Source: JAPLJM01 sp963708515 (lineage in GTDB: Bacteria > Desulfobacterota > Syntrophia > Syntrophales > Fen-1087). From it: a stretch of DNA of 64,000 nt. The stretch is from the NCBI GenBank assembly GCA_963708515.1, contig CAVPSX010000002.1:62001-126000 (forward strand). Direction: 5' to 3'. A model generated the notes under the pieces. The model was not told where the DNA came from. It was given only the letters and a program-made list of their open reading frames with translations, and did not search any database. Position 1 is the first letter of the stretch. Every line of letters begins with the position of its first letter. Shown here in pieces: positions 17,061-26,346 of this stretch. The position numbers and the translations under genes were made by a program.

Positions 17061-18101
17061 ATGATCAAGGTCGGCGTTTACGGGGCAAGCGGGTACACGG
17101 GGCTGGAACTTTTAAGGCATCTGCTCTTTCATCCGGCGGTAACAGTAACGGCCATCACGTCGCGGCGGTACGCCGGTATTCCCCTTGCGGATGTCTATCC
17201 TGTTTTTCAGGGATTAACGGATATCGCGTTTATGAATGCTTCACCCGATGACGTTGCGAGGCTGGCCGATGTCGTATTTTTAGCGCTTCCCCACGGGGTT
17301 TCCATGACGGTGGCGCCGGCGTTTTTGGCATCCGGGAAAAAAGTGATCGATCTGAGCGCCGATTTTCGTCTGCGGGACGCCGGCAGCTATGAGCAATGGT
17401 ATGAAAAGCATACAGCGCCGGCGTTGCTGGCGGATGCGGTCTATGGCATTCCGGAGCTTTATCGCGAAACGATCCGGAAAGCCAGCCTGGTTGCCAATCC
17501 CGGATGCTACCCCACCAGCGTGATCCTGGGGCTTGCCCCGCTGCTCAAGGCCGGCTGGATCGACACGGCTTCCATCATTGTGGATGCCAAGTCCGGCGTC
17601 AGCGGCGCTGGACGGGAACCGCAGGTTGCCTCCCTGTTCTGCGAGGTCAACGAAGGATTCAAGGCCTATAAAGTCGGCGGCCAGCATCGCCATATCCCCG
17701 AAATGGAGCAGGAACTCACCACGCTGGCCGGGCGCGAGATCAGGATTTCTTTCACCCCCCATCTGCTGCCTGTCAACCGGGGCATTCTGAGTACGATTTA
17801 TGGGTCCCTGCTGATGGACACGACGTCGGACAATTTAACGGATCTGTATCGGCGGCATTATGAGGATGAACCATTCATCAGAATCTGCAAGCCCGGCGCG
17901 TTTCCGAATATTTCTTCGGTATGTGGCTCAAACTGTTGCGACATCGGGGTAACCATAGATAAAAGAACGAAACGGGTGATTGTCCTGTCGGCCATTGATA
18001 ATTTGATCAAGGGGGCGGCCGGCCAGGCTATTCAGAATATGAACTTGATTTGTGGATGTAGTGAAGAGACGGGACTGACCGGAATCTCCCGCTTTCCATA
18101 A
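17061..18101 (+). CDS. argC: N-acetyl-gamma-glutamyl-phosphate reductase
   Basis: 346 residues. It catalyses the NADPH-dependent third step of arginine synthesis. The Rossmann motif GVYGASGYTGLELL is at residues 5-18, the catalytic cysteine is C149 in ANPGCYPTS, and the HRHIPEMEQEL and INLIKGAAGQAIQNMN-like C-terminal blocks (DNLIKGAAGQAIQNMN) are intact. ATG 17061 follows an AAGGAGATG site. No other arg gene is in the window. Confidence 0.96.
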   Translation: MIKVGVYGASGYTGLELLRHLLFHPAVTVTAITSRRYAGIPLADVYPVFQGLTDIAFMNASPDDVARLADVVFLALPHGVSMTVAPAFLASGKKVIDLSADFRLRDAGSYEQWYEKHTAPALLADAVYGIPELYRETIRKASLVANPGCYPTSVILGLAPLLKAGWIDTASIIVDAKSGVSGAGREPQVASLFCEVNEGFKAYKVGGQHRHIPEMEQELTTLAGREIRISFTPHLLPVNRGILSTIYGSLLMDTTSDNLTDLYRRHYEDEPFIRICKPGAFPNISSVCGSNCCDIGVTIDKRTKRVIVLSAIDNLIKGAAGQAIQNMNLICGCSEETGLTGISRFP

Positions 18102-18168
18102 CGGCCAATGTACCCGGCGTTTTTGATCGACGATATGATGCAATCTTTGCACAACTCCAGAGACCATT

Positions 18169-18201
18169 GAAAAATGGTTTCGCCGCTTGCGAACCATTTT
18201 C
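18169..18201. repeat. Short derivative of the 137-bp inverted-repeat element
   Basis: This 33-bp stretch joins the right terminus of the element (GAAAAATGGTTTCGCCGC) directly to its left terminus in inverse form (GCTTGCGAACCATTTTC), as if the interior had been deleted. It can fold as a hairpin. It lies between argC and cysS. See the full copies at 31041, 33232 and 51018. Confidence 0.65.
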
Positions 18202-18249
18202 CATCGGTTATGCGAAGCTCTCATAAATGCAAAGAAGGAGATTAGCTTC

Positions 18250-19731
18250 ATGGCAATTATGCTGTACAACACGCTTACCCGGAGAAAAGAGGCATTTCAA
18301 CCGATCCGGGAGGGGAAAGTCGGCATCTATGCCTGCGGCATTACCGTCTATGATCTCTGTCATGTCGGTCATGCACGTTCCGCGGTGGTGTTCGACACGA
18401 TCACAAGATACCTGCGGTACCGGGGCTATGATGTGATCTTTGTGAAAAATTATACCGATGTGGATGACAAGATTATCCAGAAAAGCAATGCAGCAGGGGT
18501 CGGCATCGCGGACATCTCCGAGCGCTATATCCGCGAGCATGATGAGGATATGGACAGGCTCGGCGTGGCCCGTCCTTCGTTTGCTCCCAGGGCGACAGAG
18601 TATATCCGGGAGATGATCGGCCTGATTGAGAAACTCGCGGAGAAGGGGCTTGCCTATGAGGTGGACGGGGATGTTTATTATGCCGTGGGAAATTTCCCGG
18701 GTTATGGAAAGCTGTCGGGCCGGAATCTGGACGAGATGATGGCCGGCGCCCGCGTTGACGTGAATGATAACAAAAGGAAGCCCATCGATTTTGCGCTCTG
18801 GAAAGCGAGCAAGGAAGGAGAGCCCTGGTGGGAAAGTCCATGGGGACGCGGGCGCCCGGGGTGGCACATCGAATGCTCAGTCATGAGCCAGCGCTTTCTG
18901 GGGGATACTTTTGACATCCACGGCGGCGGAGAAGACCTGATTTTTCCCCATCACGAAAATGAGATCGCCCAATCCGAGGGAGCGACAGGCAAACCCCTTG
19001 CCCGGTACTGGGTTCACAACGGATTCGTCCGGATCAACAGCGAGAAGATGTCAAAATCGCTCGATAATTTTTTTACGATCCGGGACATGCTGGCGGCTTA
19101 CCACCCCGAGGTTATAAGGCTGTTTCTGCTGCAGAGCCATTATCGGAATCCGGTGGATTTTTCGGAGGAGGCTCTTGCCGAAGCGAGGATAGGTATGGAC
19201 CGTTTTTACAGCATGCTCAAACGGATCAAAGACCTGCTGACCTCGCTGTCTGAGATCACCGCCGCGGATCCATCTGCATTATCCGGGAAGCACAGGGATC
19301 TGCATGAAACTCTGTCATCCCTGCCCGCTCAGTTTGTGGAGGTCATGGATGACGATTTCAATACGGCCAGAGCGCTGGGTCATTTGTTTGAGGCCGTTCG
19401 TCTCATGAACGGGTTTATGGCCGACAGGGCCTTCAGCCGTTCACCCGAGACCGTTTTGCTGCTTAAAACGGCCCAGGATATCCTGACCGACCTTGGACGT
19501 GTGCTTTGCCTCTTTGGCACGGATCCCCATGTCTATTTTGAACAGGACCGGAAACGGGAAGCGGCCAAGAGAAGCCTTGACACGGCGGAAATTGAAAGCC
19601 TCATCGCTGCGAGGCAAGCGGCACGGTCGGCCAGAAACTGGCAGTCCGCCGACGAAATCCGGGATATTCTGGAGGCAAAGAAGATCACGATCGAAGACTC
19701 TCCCCTGGGAACAACCTGGAAGATCGCATAG
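18250..19731 (+). CDS. cysS: Cysteine--tRNA ligase
   Basis: 493 residues from ATG 18250, 9 bases after AAGGAG; a longer start at 18187 would run through a repeat. This class I synthetase charges tRNA-Cys. The first zinc cysteine and HIGH-equivalent appear in YACGITVYDLCHVGHAR, the other zinc ligands in WHIECSVMS and the GGGEDLIFPHHENE block, and the KMSKS loop is INSEKMSKSLDNFFTIRD. The C-terminal anticodon-binding region is complete. Confidence 0.96.
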   Translation: MAIMLYNTLTRRKEAFQPIREGKVGIYACGITVYDLCHVGHARSAVVFDTITRYLRYRGYDVIFVKNYTDVDDKIIQKSNAAGVGIADISERYIREHDEDMDRLGVARPSFAPRATEYIREMIGLIEKLAEKGLAYEVDGDVYYAVGNFPGYGKLSGRNLDEMMAGARVDVNDNKRKPIDFALWKASKEGEPWWESPWGRGRPGWHIECSVMSQRFLGDTFDIHGGGEDLIFPHHENEIAQSEGATGKPLARYWVHNGFVRINSEKMSKSLDNFFTIRDMLAAYHPEVIRLFLLQSHYRNPVDFSEEALAEARIGMDRFYSMLKRIKDLLTSLSEITAADPSALSGKHRDLHETLSSLPAQFVEVMDDDFNTARALGHLFEAVRLMNGFMADRAFSRSPETVLLLKTAQDILTDLGRVLCLFGTDPHVYFEQDRKREAAKRSLDTAEIESLIAARQAARSARNWQSADEIRDILEAKKITIEDSPLGTTWKIA

Positions 19732-19793
19732 GGCCAAAACACCCCCACCCAATTCTGAAAACCTTGCGGAGCGGATCCGTTCTTCCGGCGGGC

Positions 19794-21587
19794 TTATGAA
19801 GGATGAGGATTCAGGGCCGCCTTCAGGCCATCGATTGTGTAAGGCCGGATGACGGTGCCGCTGAACCCGTGCATCCGGAAGTCCTTCAGAATGGGGTGAT
19901 TTTCGTCTCTCCCGGCGATGATGGCTTTGACCTGTGGATTTATCTGCCGCAGTGCGTGCAGAATGTTTTCTGTACCTTCCGGGTCGGTTGAATCCAGAAT
20001 AACGGCGGTGTAGGGTTGGTTTGCCTCCAATGCCATCCGGTAATACCGGAGGGCTTCTTCCGGGGTGCGGGCAAAGTCGCAGTCATAGCCCAGGAAATGG
20101 AGCATGATTTCTGCCGCATCCCGCATGACCGCATCATGATCCAAAACCAGAAGCTTCTCTCTGCTGACTGTAGACTCATCTGCGTTATTGTTTTCTGAAT
20201 GACCAATCATCCGAGCAGCGGGGAGATAGACGTCCACGGTCGTTCCCATCCTGGGCTCCGATTTTATGGCGATGAAGCCGTCATGCTTTTTAATGATAGA
20301 GTAACACATGGCGAGGCCCAGGCCGATCCCGGTGGAACCGATTTTTTGTTTCGTGGTAAAATAAGGCTCAAAAAGCTTTTCCAGATGTTCCCCGGGAATG
20401 CCGATCCCAGGATCGACCACGGACCATTTGACATAGCTCCCTTCTTTCAGGGGCAGATTGTCACCTGCGGAGATCACGATATTTTCGGCGCGGATATGGA
20501 TCACCCCTCCGTCAGGCATCGCTTCCCGGGCATTGTTCAGCAAGTTCCAGACGACTTGCTTGATCTGACTTTTGTCCATGTCAACGTTCCAGAGATCATC
20601 GGGCAGATCGAATTGGCAGGAGATGTTCGCATCATGAATGGTCATCGCTGCCGTTTCCCGCAGGAGCGGAACAAGCGGGGTCGATTTCCGGATCGGATTT
20701 CCGCCTTTGGAAAAGGTAATAAGCCGGTTGGTCAATTCCTTTGCCTGGAGGCTTGCTTTTTCAGCGATTTCCAGGCCCTGTTCCAGGGCCTTATCTTCAT
20801 CGGCGACAGAAATTTTTGCCAGGAAGATGTTGCGCAGGATGGCGGATAAGAGGCCGCCGAAATCATGGGCAATCCCGTCTGCAAGAATGCCGAGGGATTC
20901 CAGTTTCTTGATTTTGATCAATGCTTCTTCCGCTTGTTTCTGCTCCGTGATGTCTTCCAGCGTTTCCACGGCGCCGATCAGATAACCGGATGAATCCCGG
21001 ATCACGGCGGCCGTAAAGCGCAGCCATTTTCCTTTTTCCCCCAGGACCGGAAAGAAGTCCATCCCCTCATAGGCCTCTTTGATGAGCCTGGATTTGGTAT
21101 AGGCGCCGGAATACCATTGGGGAATGGCATCGAGGGCTCCATCCACCAGCAGATCGGCCATGCAGGGCCTCTGCGTGTTGTAAAAAGCCTTCCAATGGTC
21201 GGCTGTTTTGATCACGTCTTCGGCTCTTATCTTGCTGAGGACTTCAGCAGCCCTGTTCCAGTAGATCACGCGGTGATCCTTTCCCAGGACGAAGGTCGCA
21301 ATCGGAGAGCCCTGAAGGATGCTGTAGAGGCGCTGCTCACTCTCCCGCAATTCCTGCTCCGCCCACTTGCGCCAGACGACCTGATAAAATTTCCCGATGC
21401 AGACCGCGACCGCCAGCAGGAAAAGGCCGATCATGAGGAACGGTTCTGTATCGTAGGTTTGATCGATCCGGTGACCCAGGTAGAGAAATACAAGCGAACT
21501 GACGACCAGGGCAAGGCCCCAGGGTATGAGAGAGATGGATTCAAGTTTACGTGGGGATATGCTTGTTGTTCTTTTTCTGAAAATCAC
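19794..21587 (-). CDS. Membrane PAS sensor histidine kinase with a degenerate receiver domain
   Basis: 597 residues from a GTG start. Order: two transmembrane segments (about 18-40 and 50-72), a PAS domain (about 84-215), HisKA with the phospho-acceptor H241 in DGIAHDFGGLLSAIL, the ATPase domain (N box NLLNNAREAMPDGG, GIGLGLAMCYSIIKKHDG) and a C-terminal receiver. The usual NNLL after the His box is GGLL. The receiver keeps D532 (VILDSTDPEG), but the conserved KPY lysine is R581 (RPY) and the switch Thr/Ser is Ala. It starts 12 bases after the CoA-transferase-GNAT gene and is probably co-transcribed with it. The signal is unknown. Confidence 0.88.
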   Translation of the reverse strand: MIFRKRTTSISPRKLESISLIPWGLALVVSSLVFLYLGHRIDQTYDTEPFLMIGLFLLAVAVCIGKFYQVVWRKWAEQELRESEQRLYSILQGSPIATFVLGKDHRVIYWNRAAEVLSKIRAEDVIKTADHWKAFYNTQRPCMADLLVDGALDAIPQWYSGAYTKSRLIKEAYEGMDFFPVLGEKGKWLRFTAAVIRDSSGYLIGAVETLEDITEQKQAEEALIKIKKLESLGILADGIAHDFGGLLSAILRNIFLAKISVADEDKALEQGLEIAEKASLQAKELTNRLITFSKGGNPIRKSTPLVPLLRETAAMTIHDANISCQFDLPDDLWNVDMDKSQIKQVVWNLLNNAREAMPDGGVIHIRAENIVISAGDNLPLKEGSYVKWSVVDPGIGIPGEHLEKLFEPYFTTKQKIGSTGIGLGLAMCYSIIKKHDGFIAIKSEPRMGTTVDVYLPAARMIGHSENNNADESTVSREKLLVLDHDAVMRDAAEIMLHFLGYDCDFARTPEEALRYYRMALEANQPYTAVILDSTDPEGTENILHALRQINPQVKAIIAGRDENHPILKDFRMHGFSGTVIRPYTIDGLKAALNPHPS

Positions 21588-21599
21588 GTCACGATCTCT

Positions 21600-23474
21600 T
21601 TATTTCTTGAAAGTCATCTTAAGTTCATAGATTCCGTCGACGATCTTCTTTTCAAGGTCAAAACCGCCCTGCTCGAACGTATGCAGCATGGGCTTGTTTT
21701 CCACCAGGACTTCGGCGGTGAAACCCAGCAGACCCTCACGCTTGGCCAGATAGGTCAGATAGGACAGAAGTTCCATCCCGATGCCGCGCTGATGATAATC
21801 ATCGCGCACGGCAAAGGCCACTTCAGCTGTATGCAGCTCATCGTCGATATAGTATCTTCCGACGCCCAGAATGTGCTCCTTGCCCTCTTGGGCTGTGACA
21901 GCCAATATGGCCATTTCCTTGCTGTAATCAATGACGACCAACTTCTGTAGACGTTCGTGCGGCATGTCTTTGCGCACCGACATGAAACGGCGGTACATGC
22001 TCTGGTCGGAAAGGGAGTAAACAAAGGCTTTCAGTAAGGGCTCATCGCTCATTTTGATAGGTCTGAACAGAAGGCTTACCCCGCCGCTGGTGGTCCGCCA
22101 GGCCTCCAGGTGTTCCGGATACTCGCCGCTCTTGCCGGGCATGAAAGCCTGGTCTCGGTAAATCAGGTCAAGCTTTTTGGCTTCTTCGATCAGCCAGTTC
22201 CTGAATCTGGGATGGGCTATGCCGATCAATTCCATGGCCCGTTCGCGCATATTCTTGCCGTGCAGATAGGCGATCCCGTATTCTGTGACCACGTAGCGGA
22301 TATCTCCACGGATCAGGGTGGTTCCGGCGCCCTGCTTCAGGGACGGAACGATTCGGGAAGCCACATCGGAGGCAGCGGTGGATTGCAGGGCCAGGATGGC
22401 CTTTCCTCCCTGGGCCAGAACCGCCCCCCGCATGAAATCCGCCTGCCCCCCCACGCCGCTGTGGGACATCGTCCCGATGGACTCCGCCGTTGCCTGCCCT
22501 GTCAGGTCAATTTCCAAGGCGCTGTTGATGGCAACCATATTGTGCTGACTGGCGATAACCAGAGGATCGTTGGTATAATCAACCGTTCTGAACTCAATGG
22601 AGGGATTATCGTTTAGAAAATCATAGGTATCTTTGTGTCCCATGCAAAAGGTGGCCACCGTTTTCCCACGATTCACGGTTTTTCTGGAATTATCGATGAC
22701 CCCTTTTTGCATCAGCGCGATGATGCCGTCGGTAATCAGTTCGCTGTGGACGCCCAGGTGTTTTTTATCGGAAAGGTGAGACAGGACGGCGTTGGGGATC
22801 CGACCATAACCGACCTGGATCGTGTCGCCGTCCTCAATCAGCCGGGACACATATTTGCCGATTTGCCGGGCGATATCCGTATCCGCTTCCGGCTGGTATT
22901 CCAGGAGTAGCTCGTCATAGGGGACCAGATAGTCCACCTCATCGACATGAATAAACGTATCGCCGTGAACGCGCGGCATGTGAGTATTGACCTGCGCCAC
23001 GACGAGCTTTGCCTTTTCCGCCGCCACTTTCACGATGTCCACGCTGATGCCGAGACTCATATAGCCATGATTGTCTGGCGGCGATGTCTGAATCAGGGCG
23101 ATGTCCACACGCGCCAGGCCGCGTTGAAACAGATCCGGGACCCGGGACAGGAAAATCGGGGTATAATCCGCCAGGCCCTTGTTGACGGCGCTACGGGTAC
23201 TGTCTCCGATGAAGAAGGAGTTGTGGCGGAAATTCTGCTTGAATTTTTCCGTGGCATAGGGCGCCACCCCCAGGCTCCGCACATGCAGAACTTCCGCGTC
23301 AAAAAAGGCCTTGGGATTTGATTTGACATAACGGATCATCTCTTGAACCAGATGCTGGGGTTCGGCGCAGGCGGAGCCGATAAAAATGCTGTCGCCCCGG
23401 CGGATATGGCCAAATATCGTTTTTAACGGCTCAAATTTGCCTGGATATTTAACTTTCCAATCATTCAGCGACAT
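21600..23474 (-). CDS. Acetyl-CoA hydrolase/CoA-transferase fused to a GNAT acetyltransferase domain
   Basis: 624 residues. Residues 1 to about 450 match the acetyl-CoA hydrolase/4-hydroxybutyrate CoA-transferase family, with the catalytic glutamate at E245 (GVHSELITDGI) and the late GTMSHSGVGGQADFMRGA and VTEYGIAYLHGKN blocks. From about 470 a GNAT fold follows (RPIKMSDEPLLKAF, and the acetyl-CoA loop HQRGIGMELLSYL). One reading is a CoA-transferase whose partner domain acylates a protein or senses acyl-CoA; this is inference. The gene is divergent from the radical SAM gene and precedes the kinase by 12 bases. Confidence 0.9.
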   Translation of the reverse strand: MSLNDWKVKYPGKFEPLKTIFGHIRRGDSIFIGSACAEPQHLVQEMIRYVKSNPKAFFDAEVLHVRSLGVAPYATEKFKQNFRHNSFFIGDSTRSAVNKGLADYTPIFLSRVPDLFQRGLARVDIALIQTSPPDNHGYMSLGISVDIVKVAAEKAKLVVAQVNTHMPRVHGDTFIHVDEVDYLVPYDELLLEYQPEADTDIARQIGKYVSRLIEDGDTIQVGYGRIPNAVLSHLSDKKHLGVHSELITDGIIALMQKGVIDNSRKTVNRGKTVATFCMGHKDTYDFLNDNPSIEFRTVDYTNDPLVIASQHNMVAINSALEIDLTGQATAESIGTMSHSGVGGQADFMRGAVLAQGGKAILALQSTAASDVASRIVPSLKQGAGTTLIRGDIRYVVTEYGIAYLHGKNMRERAMELIGIAHPRFRNWLIEEAKKLDLIYRDQAFMPGKSGEYPEHLEAWRTTSGGVSLLFRPIKMSDEPLLKAFVYSLSDQSMYRRFMSVRKDMPHERLQKLVVIDYSKEMAILAVTAQEGKEHILGVGRYYIDDELHTAEVAFAVRDDYHQRGIGMELLSYLTYLAKREGLLGFTAEVLVENKPMLHTFEQGGFDLEKKIVDGIYELKMTFKK

Positions 23475-23591
23475 ATGCGGCCTTGCCTCTCATTTTTCCC
23501 TCGTAATTTTTCAAAAAATAGAGGACATGTCAAGGTGAAAGACAGAAAATTCTTTCTTATGATCAATTTGCCGAGTATATTTTGAGCCTCG

Positions 23592-25177
23592 ATGATGCAA
23601 TCTGTGCTTCTCATTCATCCGCCGCTGGTCAAACCCAGCGAGCCGCCGGCCGGACTGGCCAGACTGGCCGGCGCGCTGAAGCGCCATCGAGATTGCCTGT
23701 ACAGTTGTGGACGCCAATCTGGAGGGTTTGCTCTATTTGCTGGACCGGAGGGCGTCCGGGGCAGGAAGCGGCGCGGGTGACGTTGACGACACCTGGACAA
23801 GGCGGGCCCGCCGCCATCTTCAAGCAAACCTGCACTTTTTGAGAAGTCGCAACGGCTATAAAAGTGTGGATCGTTATAAACGGGCGGTGCTGGATATAAA
23901 CCGGGTTCTGGCCACGTCCGTCTCTGCTGACGCTTTTCGCCTGAGTCTCTCCGACTATGAGGACCGGCGCCGTTCTCCGGTCCGCAGCCCGGATCTGATC
24001 TGCGGCCGCGAAGACACCGGCGGAGAATCCCTTCCATCGCGTATTTCAATCCACGCCTCACCGCTCTGCTCGGAGAAGGAGCAGCCCGACCTGGATCGGA
24101 TTTTCCTTGAATTATTTGAGTCAAGCCCTCTGCTGTTTTGCCATGATCGGCTTTATGAGGGAGATTTTTCCCGCCGCAAAAATCGTTCTGGGAGGCGGAC
24201 TGGTAAGCTCCTGGATGCAGCGGCCGGACTGGCGGAATCGGTTTGCGGGGTTGGTCGATGAATGGATTGCCGGCCCCGGCGAGGCGCCGCTGCTGGCGTT
24301 TTTGGGCGTCGCCTGCAATGGGACGCCTGCTGCGCCGGATTACGGCGTCTTTCCTTTACAGGATTATCTGTCACCGGGGTTCGTCCTTCCCTACAGCGCC
24401 TCTTCAGGCTGTTACTGGCGGCGATGCGCCTTCTGTCCGGAAAAGGCCGAAGCCAGTGTCTACAGACCGGTTTCGGATGACCAGGTCATCAGCGAACTGG
24501 CGCAATGGGATGGTTTGCATGATCCGGGGAAGACAACCAGGCCTGTGCTGATCCATCTACTGGACAACGCCATCCGGCCCTCTCTGTTGCGGCAGATGAT
24601 CCTGAATCCACCGGGCATTCCCTGGTATGGATTTGCGCGGATATCGAAAGATCTGACGGATCCTGAATTCTGCATGGCCCTCAAAAGCGCCGGTTGCGCC
24701 ATGCTGAAACTCGGCATCGAATCGGGATCACAGAGGGTTCTTGATGAGCTGGGAAAAGGAATTGATCTGGAAATGGCGGCTGACGCCCTTAAAACCTTGC
24801 ATCAGGCAGGAATTTCGACATATGCCTACCTGCTTTTCGGCACCCCCCCGGAAAAGGAGGAAGACGCCTTCCAAACCCTCGATTTTGTGATCCGGCATCA
24901 GGAATGGATCGATTTTCTGAATGTGGCCATTTTCAACCTGCCTGCCTTCGGTCCGGACACGGAGAACTTGAAGACCGGCAACTTTTATGAGGGGGACTTG
25001 TCGCTTTACCGGACCTTTGATCATCCCTCGGGGTGGGGCCGGCCTCAAGTCCGGCGGTTTCTGGACCGGGTTTTCAAGCGCCATCCCGCGGTGGCCGCCA
25101 TCTTGAGATGCGATCCACCCTGTTTTACCTCCAATCACGCTCCATTCTTCGGGCTGTATCGGCGCAGACAAAGATAA
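23592..25177 (+). pseudogene. Radical SAM protein with N-terminal B12-binding-like domain, frameshifted twice
   Basis: The protein can only be read by changing frame twice. Frame one starts at ATG 23592 (VLLIHPPLVKPSEPPAGLAR, a B12-binding-type start); the sense shifts near 23697 to a frame reading TVVDANLEGLLYLLD; and near 24093 to a third reading IGFSLNYLSQALCCFAMIGF and then the SAM domain to 25177. Each change equals one extra base (net +1). The cluster-binding cysteines read GCYWRRCAFC (C-x4-C-x2-C), unlike the canonical C-x3-C-x2-C. IESGSQRVLDEL and LLFGTPPEKEED are typical of the fold. It is either a pseudogene or carries sequence errors. Substrate unknown. Confidence 0.75.
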
Positions 25178-25503
25178 TCCATGCCTTCTCAAGCCAGTCG
25201 GCAGCATCGGCGCGGCCCCGGCGATTGAAGTCTATTGCACTCAGGTTTTCAGGAAATCACTTCAAGACATCCAATTTATCACCGCTGCAGGTGGTGCAAC
25301 AATCATACGTTTCCATGCCATTATCTTATAAAGAGATCATAACGTATTTTATTGAAGTCAAGAATGAGCGGCTGATGTGTTTGTGTAGCAGATTACAAAC
25401 CGTACTGCTTAACCAAAAAGACATGTGCTGGTTATCTCTGTTACCTACAACTGTGTACCTGCCGTCATTCAGAAAAACTGCGGATAACGGATCGAAAGAG
25501 AGT
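25178..25503. other. Gap between the radical SAM gene and the attC array
   Basis: I see no supportable gene in these 326 bases. An open frame continuing to 25509 has no family features and overlaps the radical SAM gene. Base composition changes from GC-rich to AT-rich near 25250. Confidence 0.5.
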
Positions 25504-25576
25504 AAGTAACGGTGCGGTTCAGCGGCGGGCCGAGCGCGCAGCGCGAGGACTGTCCGCTGGAACCGCTGGTTAGAAC
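25504..25576 (-). other. attC recombination site 1
   Basis: GCGGTTCAGCGG (25514-25525) pairs with CCGCTGGAACCGC (25554-25566) with one unpaired base, the pattern of attC inner stems. The outer GTTAGAA/AAGTAAC boxes are poor core-site matches. The loop has its own palindrome. It ends 2 bases from the stop of the 25579-26091 gene. Confidence 0.65.
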
Positions 25577-25578
25577 CT

Positions 25579-26091
25579 CTATTCATCGACGGCTGCCAGG
25601 AATTGGTCAACACGACCCCGGATCCACTCGATCTCTTCGCGTGACCAAGATGAACCACTCTCGAAGACGGTGCCGTCTTTCACGGTGATACTAAGATGGT
25701 ATGTCGGTGCACTGTCACTCCAGTCGCGAACGCCGACCTCAGTACTGCAGACATCCGACAATGGTCGCACCTGTCTGGTACGCCTGACGACAGGCGCCTC
25801 ATAGGAGTAGCTGAAAGTCTCAGTTTGTTTATCGAAGACGATCTTCGAGCTCAAACCGGCGACCGCAGCGAAGAAGAGAAACGCGCTGAGGGCCGTCGCT
25901 CCCGCTGAAATGAACGCGGCCAGGACGAAGAAAGGATTCATGAAATGCTCCCAGTCGATCTTGATTAGCAGCTCGTATGGAGCGAGTAGCGGAAATAGGC
26001 CGAGTGCGGCGAGAAGGATACGCATTCCGCCGCGCATCCGGGATCGAATCTTCAGGCAATCCATACATTCGACAAGATTGGGATGCGACAT
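25579..26091 (-). CDS. Cassette gene: small membrane protein of unknown function
   Basis: 170 residues. I do not recognise a family. Near the start is a CMDC pair (ECMDCLKIRS), then two strongly hydrophobic segments (about residues 22-45 and 50-80), then a soluble C-terminal part that reads like a PH-type or beta-rich domain (KIVFDKQTETFSYSYEAP, VRPLSDVCSTEVGVRDWSDS). A topology with both ends in the cytoplasm is likely. The stop lies at the edge of attC site 1. Cassette genes usually lack their own promoter. Confidence 0.7.
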   Translation of the reverse strand: MSHPNLVECMDCLKIRSRMRGGMRILLAALGLFPLLAPYELLIKIDWEHFMNPFFVLAAFISAGATALSAFLFFAAVAGLSSKIVFDKQTETFSYSYEAPVVRRTRQVRPLSDVCSTEVGVRDWSDSAPTYHLSITVKDGTVFESGSSWSREEIEWIRGRVDQFLAAVDE

Positions 26092-26107
26092 ACAGATTTT
26101 CTCACCG

Positions 26108-26201
26108 TTCTAACGGCGGAGCTAAGCGGCGGCATGAGCATGCGGGAAGCGCAGCTTCCAGTGCATGCGAAATGCCGACCGTCTTCAGCGATTTGTTGAC
26201 G
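26108..26201 (-). other. attC-like recombination site 2B, with no gene of its own
   Basis: GCTAAGCGGCGGCAT (26121-26135) pairs with ATGCCGACCGTCTTCAGC (26172-26189) if three bases are left unpaired, as in attC. The loop holds nested palindromes (GCATGC, GGAAGC/GCTTCC). It lies right next to site 2A, leaving no room for a gene. Confidence 0.55.
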
Positions 26202-26220
26202 CCGCGCGAATCAGCGCGCA

Positions 26221-26312
26221 GGCAACGGCGCGGATCACCGACCCCGCACACCTGCTGCCCGACCTGAAACCACGACGCTGTGGCGGGGTTCGGTGCATCC
26301 GGTTTGTTGGGC
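26221..26312 (-). other. attC recombination site 2A
   Basis: GGATCACCGACCCCGC (26232-26247) pairs with GCGGGGTTCGGTGCATCC (26283-26300) with two unpaired bases. The outer box GTTGGGC (26306-26312) is an exact GTTRRRY core. It lies about 35 bases from the stop of the 26347-27042 gene. Confidence 0.7.
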
Positions 26313-26346
26313 AACCCCCAACTGCAGCCATCCTGAATCCACGGAT

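Noticed and set aside
25033..25509. 158-codon plus-strand open frame after the radical SAM gene
   Set aside because: Overlaps the radical SAM end in another frame and has no coherent domain.
25504..25576. attC site 1 as a simple terminator
   Set aside because: No T-run follows the hairpin and the single unpaired base on one arm is the attC pattern.
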